The position numbers and the translations under genes were made by a program. The notes beneath the pieces were generated by a model. The model did not search any database, had not been told where the DNA came from, and saw only the letters and a program-made list of their open reading frames with translations. Positions 1-6,523 of a stretch of 10,079 bases of DNA are shown piece after piece (position 1 is the first letter of the stretch; each line of letters begins with the position of its first letter). The stretch lies in NCBI GenBank assembly GCA_025360985.1, contig JANYBA010000368.1:1-10079 (forward strand). Reading direction: 5' to 3'. This stretch comes from Gammaproteobacteria bacterium. GTDB taxonomy: Bacteria > Pseudomonadota > Gammaproteobacteria > Xanthomonadales > Xanthomonadaceae.

Positions 1-2000
1 GGACCGAAGCGGCCGATCGCGACGGTGAGTTCCTTGCCATCCATCGGGCCGAGCTGGCGCGGCAGGGTGAACAGCTTCTGCGCCTCCTCCAGCGTGATGG
101 TGAAGATGCTCTGGCCCGGGCGCAACGAGGCGAAAGTGGGCTTCTCCTCGTCGTCCACCGTGCCGATCTGCACCATCGGGCCGTAGCGGCCGATGCGCGC
201 GACCACGGGCTTGCCGCTGGCCGGGTCCGGGCCGAGCACGCGCGCGGTCTCCTCGCCACGGTCGCGGGCCGATTCCTCGTCCACCATCTTCTTGAACGGG
301 CCCCAGAAACGCTCGAGCAGCGGCGTCCAGTCCTCCTCGCCGCGCGACACTGCGTCGAGCTCGTCCTCGAGCCGGGCGGTGAAATCGTAGTCCACGTATT
401 GCGCGAAACGCCCGGCCAGGAACTTGGCCACCGCGCGGCCGACGTCGGTCGGCTTGAAGCGGCGGTTGTCCAGCGACACATAGTCGCGGAACAGCAGCAC
501 CTGGATGATGCTGGCATAGGTCGACGGCCGGCCGATGCCGTATTCCTCGAGCGTCTTCACCAGCGAGGCCTCGGAGAAGCGCGGCGGCGGCTCGGTGAAG
601 TGCTGGTCGGTGTGGATGGAGTTGAGCGGCACGTTCTGGCCCAGCTTCATCAGCGGCAGCTTGCGGCCCTCGTCCTCGTCCTCGGTGGTCTTCGCATCCT
701 TGCCTTCCTCGTACACCGCCAGGAAGCCGGGGTCGATGATCGTGGTGCCGCTCGCGCGGAAGGAGTGCTGGCTGCCGGCGGCCAGCTCGACGCTGACCGT
801 GTTCATCGTCGCCGGCACCATCTGCGAGGCGACTGCGCGCTTCCCCACCAGCTCGTAGAGGCGGCGCTCGTCGTCGCCCAGGTACTTGGCGACGCTCGCC
901 GGGGTCCGCAGCGCGGAGGTCGGGCGGATCGCCTCGTGCGCTTCCTGCGCGTTCTTGGACTTGGTCTTGTAGACGTTGGGCTTGTCCGGCACCGCGCCGG
1001 TGCCGAAGTCGCGCGCGATCACGTCGCGCAGCTCGGCCAGCGCCTCGTCGGAGATATGCGTGGAGTCGGTACGCATGTAGCTGATCAGGCCGATCGTGCC
1101 TTCCTCGCCCAGCGCGAAGCCCTCGTACAGCTTCTGCGCCACGCGCATGGTGCGGCTGGTGGTGAAGCCGAGCTTGCGCGCGGCCTCCTGCTGCAGCGTG
1201 GAGGTGATGAAGGGCGGCGAAGGCCGGCGCTTGCGCTCCTTGCTGGTGACGTCGGTGACGTGCAGCGCGTCGCCAGCCGCCGCGATCACCCGCTCGCGCG
1301 CGGCCTGCGCGGACTTGGAATCGGTGACGGTGAACTGCTCGAACTTGGCGCCGTCGAGCTTCACCAGGCGCGCGGTGAAGGCCTGCTGCGGATGCGCGAG
1401 CTCGGCCTCCATCGACCAGTACTCGCGCGGGACGAAGGCTTCGATCTCCTCCTCGCGCTCGACGATCATGCGCAGCGCCGGCGACTGCACGCGGCCGGCG
1501 GACAGGCCGCGCTGCACCTTGCGCCACAGCACCGGCGACAGGTTGAAGCCGACCAGGTAGTCCAGCGCGCGCCGTGCCTGCTGCGCGTCCACCAGGTCGC
1601 CGGCGATCTTGCGCGGATGCTCGACCGCCTCGCGGATCGCCCGCGGCGTGATCTCGGTGAACACCACCCGGTGCAGGGGCTTGTCCTTGAGCAGGCCGCG
1701 CTCCCTGAGGATCTCGGCGATGTGCCAGGAGATCGCCTCGCCTTCGCGGTCCGGGTCGGTGGCGAGGTACAGGGCGTCGGCCGACTTGGCCGCCTTGGCG
1801 ATGGCCTCGACGTGGCGTTCGTTCTTTTCGATCAGCTCGTAACGCATGGCGAAACCACGCGCCGGGTCGACCGCCCCTTCCTTGGGCACCAGGTCGCGGA
1901 CATGGCCGTACGAGGCCAGGACGGCGAAGTCCTTGCCCAGGTACTTGTTGATCGTCTTGGCCTTGGCGGGCGATTCGACGATGAGGAGGTTCTTGGCCAT
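1..2000 (-). CDS. topA: DNA topoisomerase I (type IA), 3' part beyond the window
   Basis: This is type IA topoisomerase I, which relaxes negative supercoils by cutting one strand through a 5'-phosphotyrosine. The ATG at 2000 opens a frame with no stop to base 1, giving 666 visible codons of a family that usually has about 800-870. The start MAKNLLIVESPAKAKTI is the family N-terminus. The Toprim acidic residues are visible as Glu9 and the ATDPDREGE motif (Asp82, Asp84, Glu86). The catalytic tyrosine is Tyr308 in GLISYMRTDS, and EYGIGRPSTYASII marks the core end. From about residue 583 the protein carries GKPVVARIGRYGPMVQIG and LTVAIGRFGP, which look like topoisomerase C-terminal repeats rather than the Cys4 zinc ribbons of E. 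coli TopA. No cysteine is seen after the core. smg lies 136 bp upstream on the same strand. A GAGG sits about 13 nt before the ATG, which is far for a ribosome site, but the conserved N-terminus fixes the start. Identity is near certain; the C-terminus is unseen. Confidence 0.97.
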   Translation of the reverse strand, partial: MAKNLLIVESPAKAKTINKYLGKDFAVLASYGHVRDLVPKEGAVDPARGFAMRYELIEKNERHVEAIAKAAKSADALYLATDPDREGEAISWHIAEILRERGLLKDKPLHRVVFTEITPRAIREAVEHPRKIAGDLVDAQQARRALDYLVGFNLSPVLWRKVQRGLSAGRVQSPALRMIVEREEEIEAFVPREYWSMEAELAHPQQAFTARLVKLDGAKFEQFTVTDSKSAQAARERVIAAAGDALHVTDVTSKERKRRPSPPFITSTLQQEAARKLGFTTSRTMRVAQKLYEGFALGEEGTIGLISYMRTDSTHISDEALAELRDVIARDFGTGAVPDKPNVYKTKSKNAQEAHEAIRPTSALRTPASVAKYLGDDERRLYELVGKRAVASQMVPATMNTVSVELAAGSQHSFRASGTTIIDPGFLAVYEEGKDAKTTEDEDEGRKLPLMKLGQNVPLNSIHTDQHFTEPPPRFSEASLVKTLEEYGIGRPSTYASIIQVLLFRDYVSLDNRRFKPTDVGRAVAKFLAGRFAQYVDYDFTARLEDELDAVSRGEEDWTPLLERFWGPFKKMVDEESARDRGEETARVLGPDPASGKPVVARIGRYGPMVQIGTVDDEEKPTFASLRPGQSIFTITLEEAQKLFTLPRQLGPMDGKELTVAIGRFG

Positions 2001-2023
2001 CGGCTACTGTTTGCCTCGGTGTC

Positions 2024-2046
2024 GGGCGGCCCGGTAGGAGCCGCCC
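2024..2046 (-). other. Small hairpin in topA leader
   Basis: The arms GGGCGGC (2024-2030) and GCCGCCC (2040-2046) form a perfect 7-bp GC stem with a 9-nt loop. It lies between the larger 2049-2082 hairpin and the topA start, so on the minus strand it would fold in the topA 5' untranslated RNA. No U-tract follows. It may influence translation or simply reflect GC-rich sequence. Confidence 0.4.
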
Positions 2047-2048
2047 AG

Positions 2049-2090
2049 AAGGCAAGGCCCGCGAAACCGCGGGCCCTGCCTTTTTTATTA
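2049..2090 (+). terminator. Rho-independent terminator-like hairpin, oriented to the plus strand
   Basis: The arms 2049-2063 and 2068-2082 form a 15-bp stem with a single A.C mismatch (2055/2076) and an AAAC loop. It is followed by a T-rich tail, TTTTATTA, at 2083-2090. This is a textbook intrinsic terminator when read on the plus strand. Both neighbours, smg and topA, are on the minus strand. In that direction the stem is fully paired (the mismatch becomes G.U), but the trailing sequence UUCUGGG is a poor U-tract. It could be partly bidirectional, stop antisense transcription coming out of topA, or serve as a 5' stem-loop of the topA mRNA. Confidence 0.65.
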
Positions 2091-2117
2091 GGTGGCCCCA
2101 ATGGCCGGCGCTGTCAA
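2087..2117 (-). promoter_or_regulatory. Candidate topA promoter
   Basis: Read on the minus strand, a perfect TTGACA -35 (2112-2117) is followed after 19 bp by CCTAAT (2087-2092), which matches four of six bases of TATAAT. The spacing is longer than the usual 17. The predicted start near 2080 would place the strong 15-bp hairpin at the 5' end of the topA mRNA, leaving a leader of about 80 nt. The alternative is readthrough from smg alone. Confidence 0.4.
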
Positions 2118-2136
2118 GCCGGGCCGGCCGGATGGG

Positions 2137-2613
2137 TCAGTGGACCGGCTCGGGTTCGTCGCCAAAAATCTGGGTTTCCATCCAGGCGAAGGCCGCTTCG
2201 GCCCCCGGCTGGTTGAACAGGGACATCAGCACGACCCACTTGAGGTCGTCGAGGTCGACCTCGTCCTGGTCCAGGGCCATGGCCCGGTCCAGCACCAGTT
2301 CGCGCTGGTCGGCGTCGAGCACGCCGTGCTGCTCGAGCAGGAGCAGGAAGCCGCGGCACTCGGTGTCCAGGCGGTCGCTCTCGGCTTCGACGTAGACCCG
2401 CACCGGGCCGCCAACGCGCGGTTCGGCCACGTTCGGCCGTTGCTGGGCGAGCTCGTCCAGCCAGTCGAAGGCTTTGTTGATTTCGGTGGGGCTGAATCCG
2501 GCCTGGATCAAGCCGTTCTGGAGGGAGTCGCGATCCCGGACGGCATCGGGGTCGTCGTAGAAGTAGTGTTCGAACAGGTAGAGGAGGACGTCGAGTATGC
2601 TTTCTTCTTTCAT
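2137..2613 (-). CDS. smg: Smg family protein (DUF494)
   Basis: This 158-residue acidic protein matches the Smg/DUF494 family in length (E. coli Smg is 157 aa) and in its conserved N-terminus [18 protein letters not shown]. Further family features are the central [11 protein letters not shown] segment and a C-terminal helix-rich part ending in a [18 protein letters not shown] stretch. The molecular function of Smg is not established; the family is known mainly from its position next to dprA and topA, which is kept here. The ATG at 2613 is chosen because it gives the canonical N-terminus. The frame stays open upstream to 2805 only because it overlaps the end of dprA. A GTG directly precedes the ATG and could also be used. 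The gene starts 41 bp after the dprA stop, so co-transcription is likely. No signal peptide or membrane segment is seen, so it is probably cytoplasmic. Confidence 0.93.
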   Translation of the reverse strand: MKEESILDVLLYLFEHYFYDDPDAVRDRDSLQNGLIQAGFSPTEINKAFDWLDELAQQRPNVAEPRVGGPVRVYVEAESDRLDTECRGFLLLLEQHGVLDADQRELVLDRAMALDQDEVDLDDLKWVVLMSLFNQPGAEAAFAWMETQIFGDEPEPVH

Positions 2614-2654
2614 CACCCTGTCACTTGGGCCGGAACCTGGCACCCCGAAATCAG

Positions 2655-3761
2655 CTACATGCGGCGGGCGTAACGGCCATGATCGACGACGACGCGCCCG
2701 TCCAACTCCATGGCCAGCAGCATGGACGACAGCACCGCGACCGTCAATCCCGAACGCTCCGCCAGTCGGTCGACGTTCGCCGGATCGTGATCGAGCGCAC
2801 TCCATAGCTGGCGCGCCTCCGGATCTTCGGGCTCGTCCGCCGACGCGTGCGCGGCGCCGGGTACCGACACCAGCAAGCGACCGCGCAGTGCATCGGCCAA
2901 GCCGGCCGCCACCGGCGCCAGGCCCGCGATCACCTCCTCCGGACTTTCGACCAGTCCGGCGCCATCGCGGATCAGGCGATGGCAGCCTCGCGCCGCCGGG
3001 TTGAGGATGGAGCCGGGCAAGGCATAGACCTCACGGCCGGCGTCGGCCGCCATGCGCGCGGTGATCAGCGCGCCGGAGCGCCGCGCCGCTTCGATGACGA
3101 CGGTGCCCAGCGACAAGCCGGCGATTACCCGATTCCGGCGCGGGAAGTGTTCGCGTCGCGCGCGCGTGCCGGGCGGGAACTCCGACACCACGGCGCCGTT
3201 GTCGGCGATCCGCTGCAACAAGTCGACGTTGCAGGAAGGAAAGCAACCATCCGGGCCAGTGCCGACCACGGCGATGGTGCGGCCGACTTCCATGGCACCC
3301 AGGTGGGCGGCGGTGTCGACGCCTTCGGCCAGGCCGCTGGTCACGGCCAGGCCGGCACGGGTGAAAGCCTGGGCAAAGCGCCGCGCATGCTCGCGGCCGC
3401 CGGCGCTGGGAAGGCGCGTGCCGACCACGGCCACCTGCGGGTGCCAGAGCAGGTCCGGGTCGCCATCCACGAACAGGGCAGCCGGGGCATTGGCGAGCCG
3501 CCGCAGCAAGGCCGGGTAGTCACCGTCGTGCCAGCCGATCAGGTGATGGCGGGGATGGTCGAGCCAGGCAAGGTCGCCGGCGGGCAGTCGCGCCCGTTGC
3601 AGCTCGGCGACGGCGTCGTCGCCCAGGCCGCATTCGCGCCAGGCGCGTGGGCCGGCGGCGAGTGCTTCGACGGGGCAAGCGCTGCGCTCGAGCAAGATCC
3701 GCAACGCCGACGGCGAAGCGATGCTGCGAACGAGGAGGAGCAGGGCGCGGGCCGGTTCCAT
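2655..3761 (-). CDS. dprA: DNA-processing protein DprA
   Basis: DprA binds incoming single-stranded DNA in the cytoplasm and loads RecA during natural transformation. The 368-residue protein shows the expected order: an N-terminal SAM-like helical region (about 1-75), the Rossmann-type core (about 80-290) and a C-terminal winged helix (about 313-368). Core motifs are VAVVGTR (110-116), [13 protein letters not shown] ending at His153, the SEFPPG segment, [24 protein letters not shown] and YALPGSI. The usual YPR after the GTG turn reads as FPSCN, a mild variant. The ATG at 3761 gives a typical length. A GGGG just 2 nt before it is a poor ribosome site, so coupling to the upstream tsaP is plausible. 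The gene lies 49 bp after the tsaP stop, with a hairpin in between, and 41 bp before smg. Identification is secure; activity in competence is inferred from the family. Confidence 0.96.
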   Translation of the reverse strand: MEPARALLLLVRSIASPSALRILLERSACPVEALAAGPRAWRECGLGDDAVAELQRARLPAGDLAWLDHPRHHLIGWHDGDYPALLRRLANAPAALFVDGDPDLLWHPQVAVVGTRLPSAGGREHARRFAQAFTRAGLAVTSGLAEGVDTAAHLGAMEVGRTIAVVGTGPDGCFPSCNVDLLQRIADNGAVVSEFPPGTRARREHFPRRNRVIAGLSLGTVVIEAARRSGALITARMAADAGREVYALPGSILNPAARGCHRLIRDGAGLVESPEEVIAGLAPVAAGLADALRGRLLVSVPGAAHASADEPEDPEARQLWSALDHDPANVDRLAERSGLTVAVLSSMLLAMELDGRVVVDHGRYARRM

Positions 3762-3772
3762 GGCCCCAATAG

Positions 3773-3800
3773 CATCGCGGCGCCCGGAGGCGCCGCGATG
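3773..3800 (-). other. 12-bp perfect hairpin between tsaP and dprA
   Basis: The arms 3773-3784 and 3789-3800 are perfectly complementary over 12 GC-rich bases with a four-base loop. On the minus strand, the direction of transcription here, the loop is C(UCCG)G, which fits the very stable UNCG tetraloop class. No U-tract follows, so it is not a standard terminator. It occupies most of the 49-bp gap between the LysM gene stop and the dprA start. It could protect the upstream message, reduce readthrough or limit dprA translation. Confidence 0.65.
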
Positions 3801-3810
3801 TCAGGAAATA

Positions 3811-4944
3811 TCACTCGGTGGCGTCAGGATTCTTGAGCAGGTCGCCGACCACCGTCGGCCGGATGCCGTCCATCAGCAGGCCGTAGCTGACCCGGTCGAA
3901 GGTGCGGAACACCATCACGTGGCCGAGGTAATCGTCGGGCATGCGCGACTTGTTCATGTCGGTGACGATCAGGTTGCGATGCTTGACGATATCGCCGCGA
4001 TTGGCGCCGTCGTGCCAGACCGAGAACGTGGTGCCGTTGTGTACACCGTCTGCCGAGCCGATCGCCAAAGCCACTACCTGGTGGGTGCCGGAGTATTCCA
4101 GGCCATCGGGCACGGCCAGGACCGTGGCGCCGACGGGAATGCTGGTCGGCGGTTGCGGGTAGAAATTGGCGTCGTAGGGTTGCTGTTCGACCGGCAACAC
4201 GCGATCGCCGACGCGGACTTCCCGACCTTCTTCCTTGAGCAGCACCACGACGATGTCGCCTTGCACGCGGGTCACTTCGGCGATGGACTGCTTCATCATT
4301 TCGTAGCCGAGCGTGGTGCCGTGCGCCTCGTAGGCATTGTCCAGGTAATTCCAGTGCGCGTGCAGGCGGTCGCCACGGAAATCCAGCGGCGCCAGGCCAC
4401 CGAAATGGCGGCCGTTCCTGACCATGCCGATCTTGTACACGCCAGTGGCGCGGGCGATCTGCACCTGGTCGCCCGGCTGCGCGCCGACCAGGCCGCGCAC
4501 GTAGGCGACCTGCCCGGAGGTGCTCAGCAGGCGGTCTTCTTCCAGGCCGACGACATAGGGCAACTTCTTGGGATCGGCAACCACGGTCAGTTGCTTGAGG
4601 TAGGGTTCGACCTCGGCCAGCGGGATCGTGCTGATCGCGTCGCTGCTGCGGATCTGCGGGCCGCCGGCGTTGTTGCTGCTCACGCGGGCCTGGCCATTGA
4701 TGTAGACCAGGCTCAGGACGTCGCCGGGATAGATCAGGTGCGGGTTCTTCACCTGCGGGTTGGCTTGCCAGATTTCCGGCCACAGCCACGGCTTCTGCAG
4801 GAAGCGAGCCGAGATGTCCCAGAGCGTGTCGCCCTTCTTCACCACGTAGGTGTCGGGATGGTCCTGGCGCAACTCGGCCGCGAAGGCAAAGGTGGCCAGG
4901 GTGAGAAGCATGGCAGTGAAAACTGCAGGAAGCCGTTTAAACAT
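3811..4944 (-). CDS. tsaP: Secreted LysM protein, probable type IV pilus secretin-associated protein TsaP
   Basis: This is a 377-residue exported protein with a single LysM peptidoglycan-binding domain. The N-terminus MFKRLPAVFTAMLLTLATFAFA is a signal peptide, with likely cleavage after AFA at residue 22. The LysM domain spans about 32-80 (YVVKKGDTLWDISARFL, then WPEIWQANPQVKNPHLIYPGD). The remaining 290 residues lack membrane segments and probably form the beta-rich, FlgT-like C-terminal part known for TsaP. In Pseudomonas aeruginosa the corresponding gene beside dprA and def is PA0020, described as TsaP, which anchors the type IV pilus secretin PilQ to peptidoglycan. I infer the same role from domain layout and synteny; a generic LysM protein is the alternative. 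The ATG at 4944 is preferred over the upstream frame start at 5070 because it exposes the signal peptide, has an AGGTGGA ribosome site about 8 nt upstream and leaves the divergent promoter free. Confidence 0.8.
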   Translation of the reverse strand: MFKRLPAVFTAMLLTLATFAFAAELRQDHPDTYVVKKGDTLWDISARFLQKPWLWPEIWQANPQVKNPHLIYPGDVLSLVYINGQARVSSNNAGGPQIRSSDAISTIPLAEVEPYLKQLTVVADPKKLPYVVGLEEDRLLSTSGQVAYVRGLVGAQPGDQVQIARATGVYKIGMVRNGRHFGGLAPLDFRGDRLHAHWNYLDNAYEAHGTTLGYEMMKQSIAEVTRVQGDIVVVLLKEEGREVRVGDRVLPVEQQPYDANFYPQPPTSIPVGATVLAVPDGLEYSGTHQVVALAIGSADGVHNGTTFSVWHDGANRGDIVKHRNLIVTDMNKSRMPDDYLGHVMVFRTFDRVSYGLLMDGIRPTVVGDLLKNPDATE

Positions 4945-4982
4945 GGCTGCTATCCACCTGATTCCCCGGGACAAGTGGATCC

Positions 4983-5013
4983 AATATAGCCCAAAACCGG
5001 GCGTGGATTGCAA
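4983..5013 (-). promoter_or_regulatory. Candidate promoter for tsaP-dprA-smg
   Basis: On the minus strand, TATATT (4983-4988) is a good -10 element about 38 bp before the tsaP start. The best -35 is TTGCAA (5008-5013), with 19 bp spacing, which is longer than ideal. The elements lie in the divergent region shared with def, so the two transcription units could compete or be co-regulated. Confidence 0.4.
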
Positions 5014-5030
5014 GCCTTCCGCGTTACAAT
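5004..5030 (+). promoter_or_regulatory. Candidate promoter for the def-fmt-rsmB operon
   Basis: TACAAT at 5025-5030 is a strong -10 match (five of six). Upstream, TGGATT (5004-5009) is a weak -35 at 15 bp spacing. Transcription would begin near 5037 and leave a leader of about 39 nt before the def ATG. This element partly overlaps the -35 proposed for the opposite strand. Confidence 0.45.
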
Positions 5031-5075
5031 GCGTACGTAGTCCCCCGTTACCGCCCCGCCGCCGCCCCAACTGCC

Positions 5076-5597
5076 ATGGCCAAGTTGCCCATCATCGAGT
5101 TCCCGGACCCGCGCCTGCGCACCATCGCCAAGCCGGTGGCGAGGGTCGACGATGCGCTGCGGCGGCTGATCGACGACATGTTCGAAACCATGTACGACGC
5201 TCCCGGGATCGGCCTGGCCGCGACCCAGGTGGACGTCCACCAGCGCCTGCTGGTGCTCGACGTCAGCGAAGGGAACGACACCCCGCAAGTGTTCGTCAAC
5301 CCGGAGATCCTGGCCAGCGACGGCAGTCAGGTTTACCAGGAAGGCTGCCTGTCCGTGCCCGGCATCTACGCCGACGTCAAGCGCGCCAACACGATTACCG
5401 TCAGGGCCCTGGACCGCCACGGCCAGCCGTTCGAACTCAGCGCCCACGGCCTGCTGGCGGTCTGCATCCTGCATGAGATTGACCACCTCGATGGCAGGGT
5501 GTTCGTCGACTACCTGTCGCCCCTGAAGAAGGCGTTGGTGCGCAAGAAGCTCGCCAAGCAACGCAAGCTCGCCGCCGAAGACAGCGACGCCGCCTGA
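5076..5597 (+). CDS. def: Peptide deformylase
   Basis: Peptide deformylase is a cytoplasmic Fe2+/Zn2+ hydrolase that removes the formyl group from the N-terminal methionine of new proteins. The 173-residue protein has all three family motifs: GIGLAATQ (44-51), EGCLS (89-93, metal ligand Cys91) and HEIDHLDG (133-140, ligands His133 and His137, catalytic Glu134). These fall one residue from their E. coli positions, so the length and start are typical. The ATG at 5076 fits the [16 protein letters not shown]-terminus. No Shine-Dalgarno-like purine run precedes it; the leader is C-rich. It is the first gene of a tight operon, and its stop TGA shares one base with the fmt ATG (TGATG). It is divergent from tsaP across 131 bp. 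Confidence 0.97.
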   Translation: MAKLPIIEFPDPRLRTIAKPVARVDDALRRLIDDMFETMYDAPGIGLAATQVDVHQRLLVLDVSEGNDTPQVFVNPEILASDGSQVYQEGCLSVPGIYADVKRANTITVRALDRHGQPFELSAHGLLAVCILHEIDHLDGRVFVDYLSPLKKALVRKKLAKQRKLAAEDSDAA

Positions 5598-6523
5598 TGG
5601 CGCTGCGGGTTGTTTTCGCCGGCACGCCCGAGTTCGCCGTTCCCTGCCTGCGCGCCGCCGCCAGCCGCGGTGAAGTTGTCGCCGTCTACACGCAACCGGA
5701 CCGACCGGCCGGCCGCGGCCGCCAGCTGGCGTTGTCGCCGGTGAAGATCCAGGCCCTGGCCATGGGCCTGCCGGTTTTCCAGCCACCGGACTTTCGCGCG
5801 ACGCGTGAGCGCGACACCCTGCGCGCCCTCCAGCCCGACCTGTTGTTGGTGGTCGCCTACGGGCTGATCCTGCCCGCGTCGGTGCTGGCGATCCCCCGCT
5901 ACGGCGGCTGGAACGTGCACGCGTCGCTGTTGCCGCGTTGGCGCGGCGCCGCGCCGATCCAGCGCGCGATCGAGGCCGGCGACCGCGCCACCGGCGTTTG
6001 CCTGATGCAGATGGAAAAGGGCCTGGACACCGGGCCGGTGCTGCTGGCGCTGCGCGCCGACATCGGCGCCGACGATACCGGCGGCAGCCTGCACGACCGA
6101 CTCGCCCTGCTCGGCGCCGAACTGGTCGAAGACGGGCTCAAGCTGCTGCGCGCCGGCATGCGGCCAGTGCCCGTCGCGCAACCGGCCGAAGGCGTGACGT
6201 ATGCGGCCAAGATCGACAAATCCGAGGCCGTGCTCGATTGGCGGCAATCGGCCACGACCTTGCTCAACAAGGCGCGCGCCTTCCATCCCTGGCCGATCTG
6301 CGAAGCCATCGTCGCCGGCGAGCGCCTGCGCGTCCATGCGGCGATGGCGCTGCCCTTGCAGCATCGCGCAGAGCCGGGAACGGTGCTGGCGGCGAATCGA
6401 TCCGGCATCGACGTCGCCTGCAGCGAGGGCGCGCTACGCCTGCTCACCGTGCAGCGTGCCGGCGGTCGCCCGGTCGCGGTCGCCGATTACCTCAACGCCC
6501 GGCCGAACCTGAGGGGCCTGTGA
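5597..6523 (+). CDS. fmt: Methionyl-tRNA formyltransferase
   Basis: This enzyme transfers a formyl group from 10-formyltetrahydrofolate to methionyl-tRNA(fMet) for translation initiation. The 308-residue protein (E. coli has 315) begins with [14 protein letters not shown] and carries the [11 protein letters not shown] loop. It also carries the signature [20 protein letters not shown] with catalytic Asn106 and His108, and Asp144 in GLDTGP. These match the E. coli residue numbers exactly. The C-terminal part (about 205-308) is the OB-fold tRNA-binding domain, starting near [10 protein letters not shown]. The ATG overlaps the def stop by one base and has no clear ribosome site of its own, so reinitiation after def is likely. 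Pairing with def is the standard arrangement: Fmt adds the formyl group and Def removes it. Confidence 0.97.
   Translation: MALRVVFAGTPEFAVPCLRAAASRGEVVAVYTQPDRPAGRGRQLALSPVKIQALAMGLPVFQPPDFRATRERDTLRALQPDLLLVVAYGLILPASVLAIPRYGGWNVHASLLPRWRGAAPIQRAIEAGDRATGVCLMQMEKGLDTGPVLLALRADIGADDTGGSLHDRLALLGAELVEDGLKLLRAGMRPVPVAQPAEGVTYAAKIDKSEAVLDWRQSATTLLNKARAFHPWPICEAIVAGERLRVHAAMALPLQHRAEPGTVLAANRSGIDVACSEGALRLLTVQRAGGRPVAVADYLNARPNLRGL

Noticed and set aside
399..2216. A 605-residue plus-strand frame antisense to topA
   Set aside because: topA has all catalytic motifs on the minus strand. The antisense frame is a codon-bias shadow without recognisable domains.
2137..2805. A longer, 222-residue version of smg
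   Set aside because: The extra N-terminal 64 residues overlap the end of dprA and do not resemble the family. The ATG at 2613 gives the canonical [13 protein letters not shown] start and length.
3721..4989. A 422-residue plus-strand frame antisense to the LysM gene
   Set aside because: It is a shadow of the tsaP frame, which has a clear signal peptide, LysM motif and ribosome site.
3811..5070. A longer, 419-residue version of the LysM protein
   Set aside because: It would bury the signal peptide and run through the divergent promoter region almost to the def start. The ATG at 4944 has a good ribosome site.
5938..6519. Upstream extension of the rsmB frame inside fmt
   Set aside because: It is an Arg/Ala-rich out-of-frame reading of fmt with no similarity to RsmB. 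The GTG at 6520 fits the NusB-domain start and the usual overlap.
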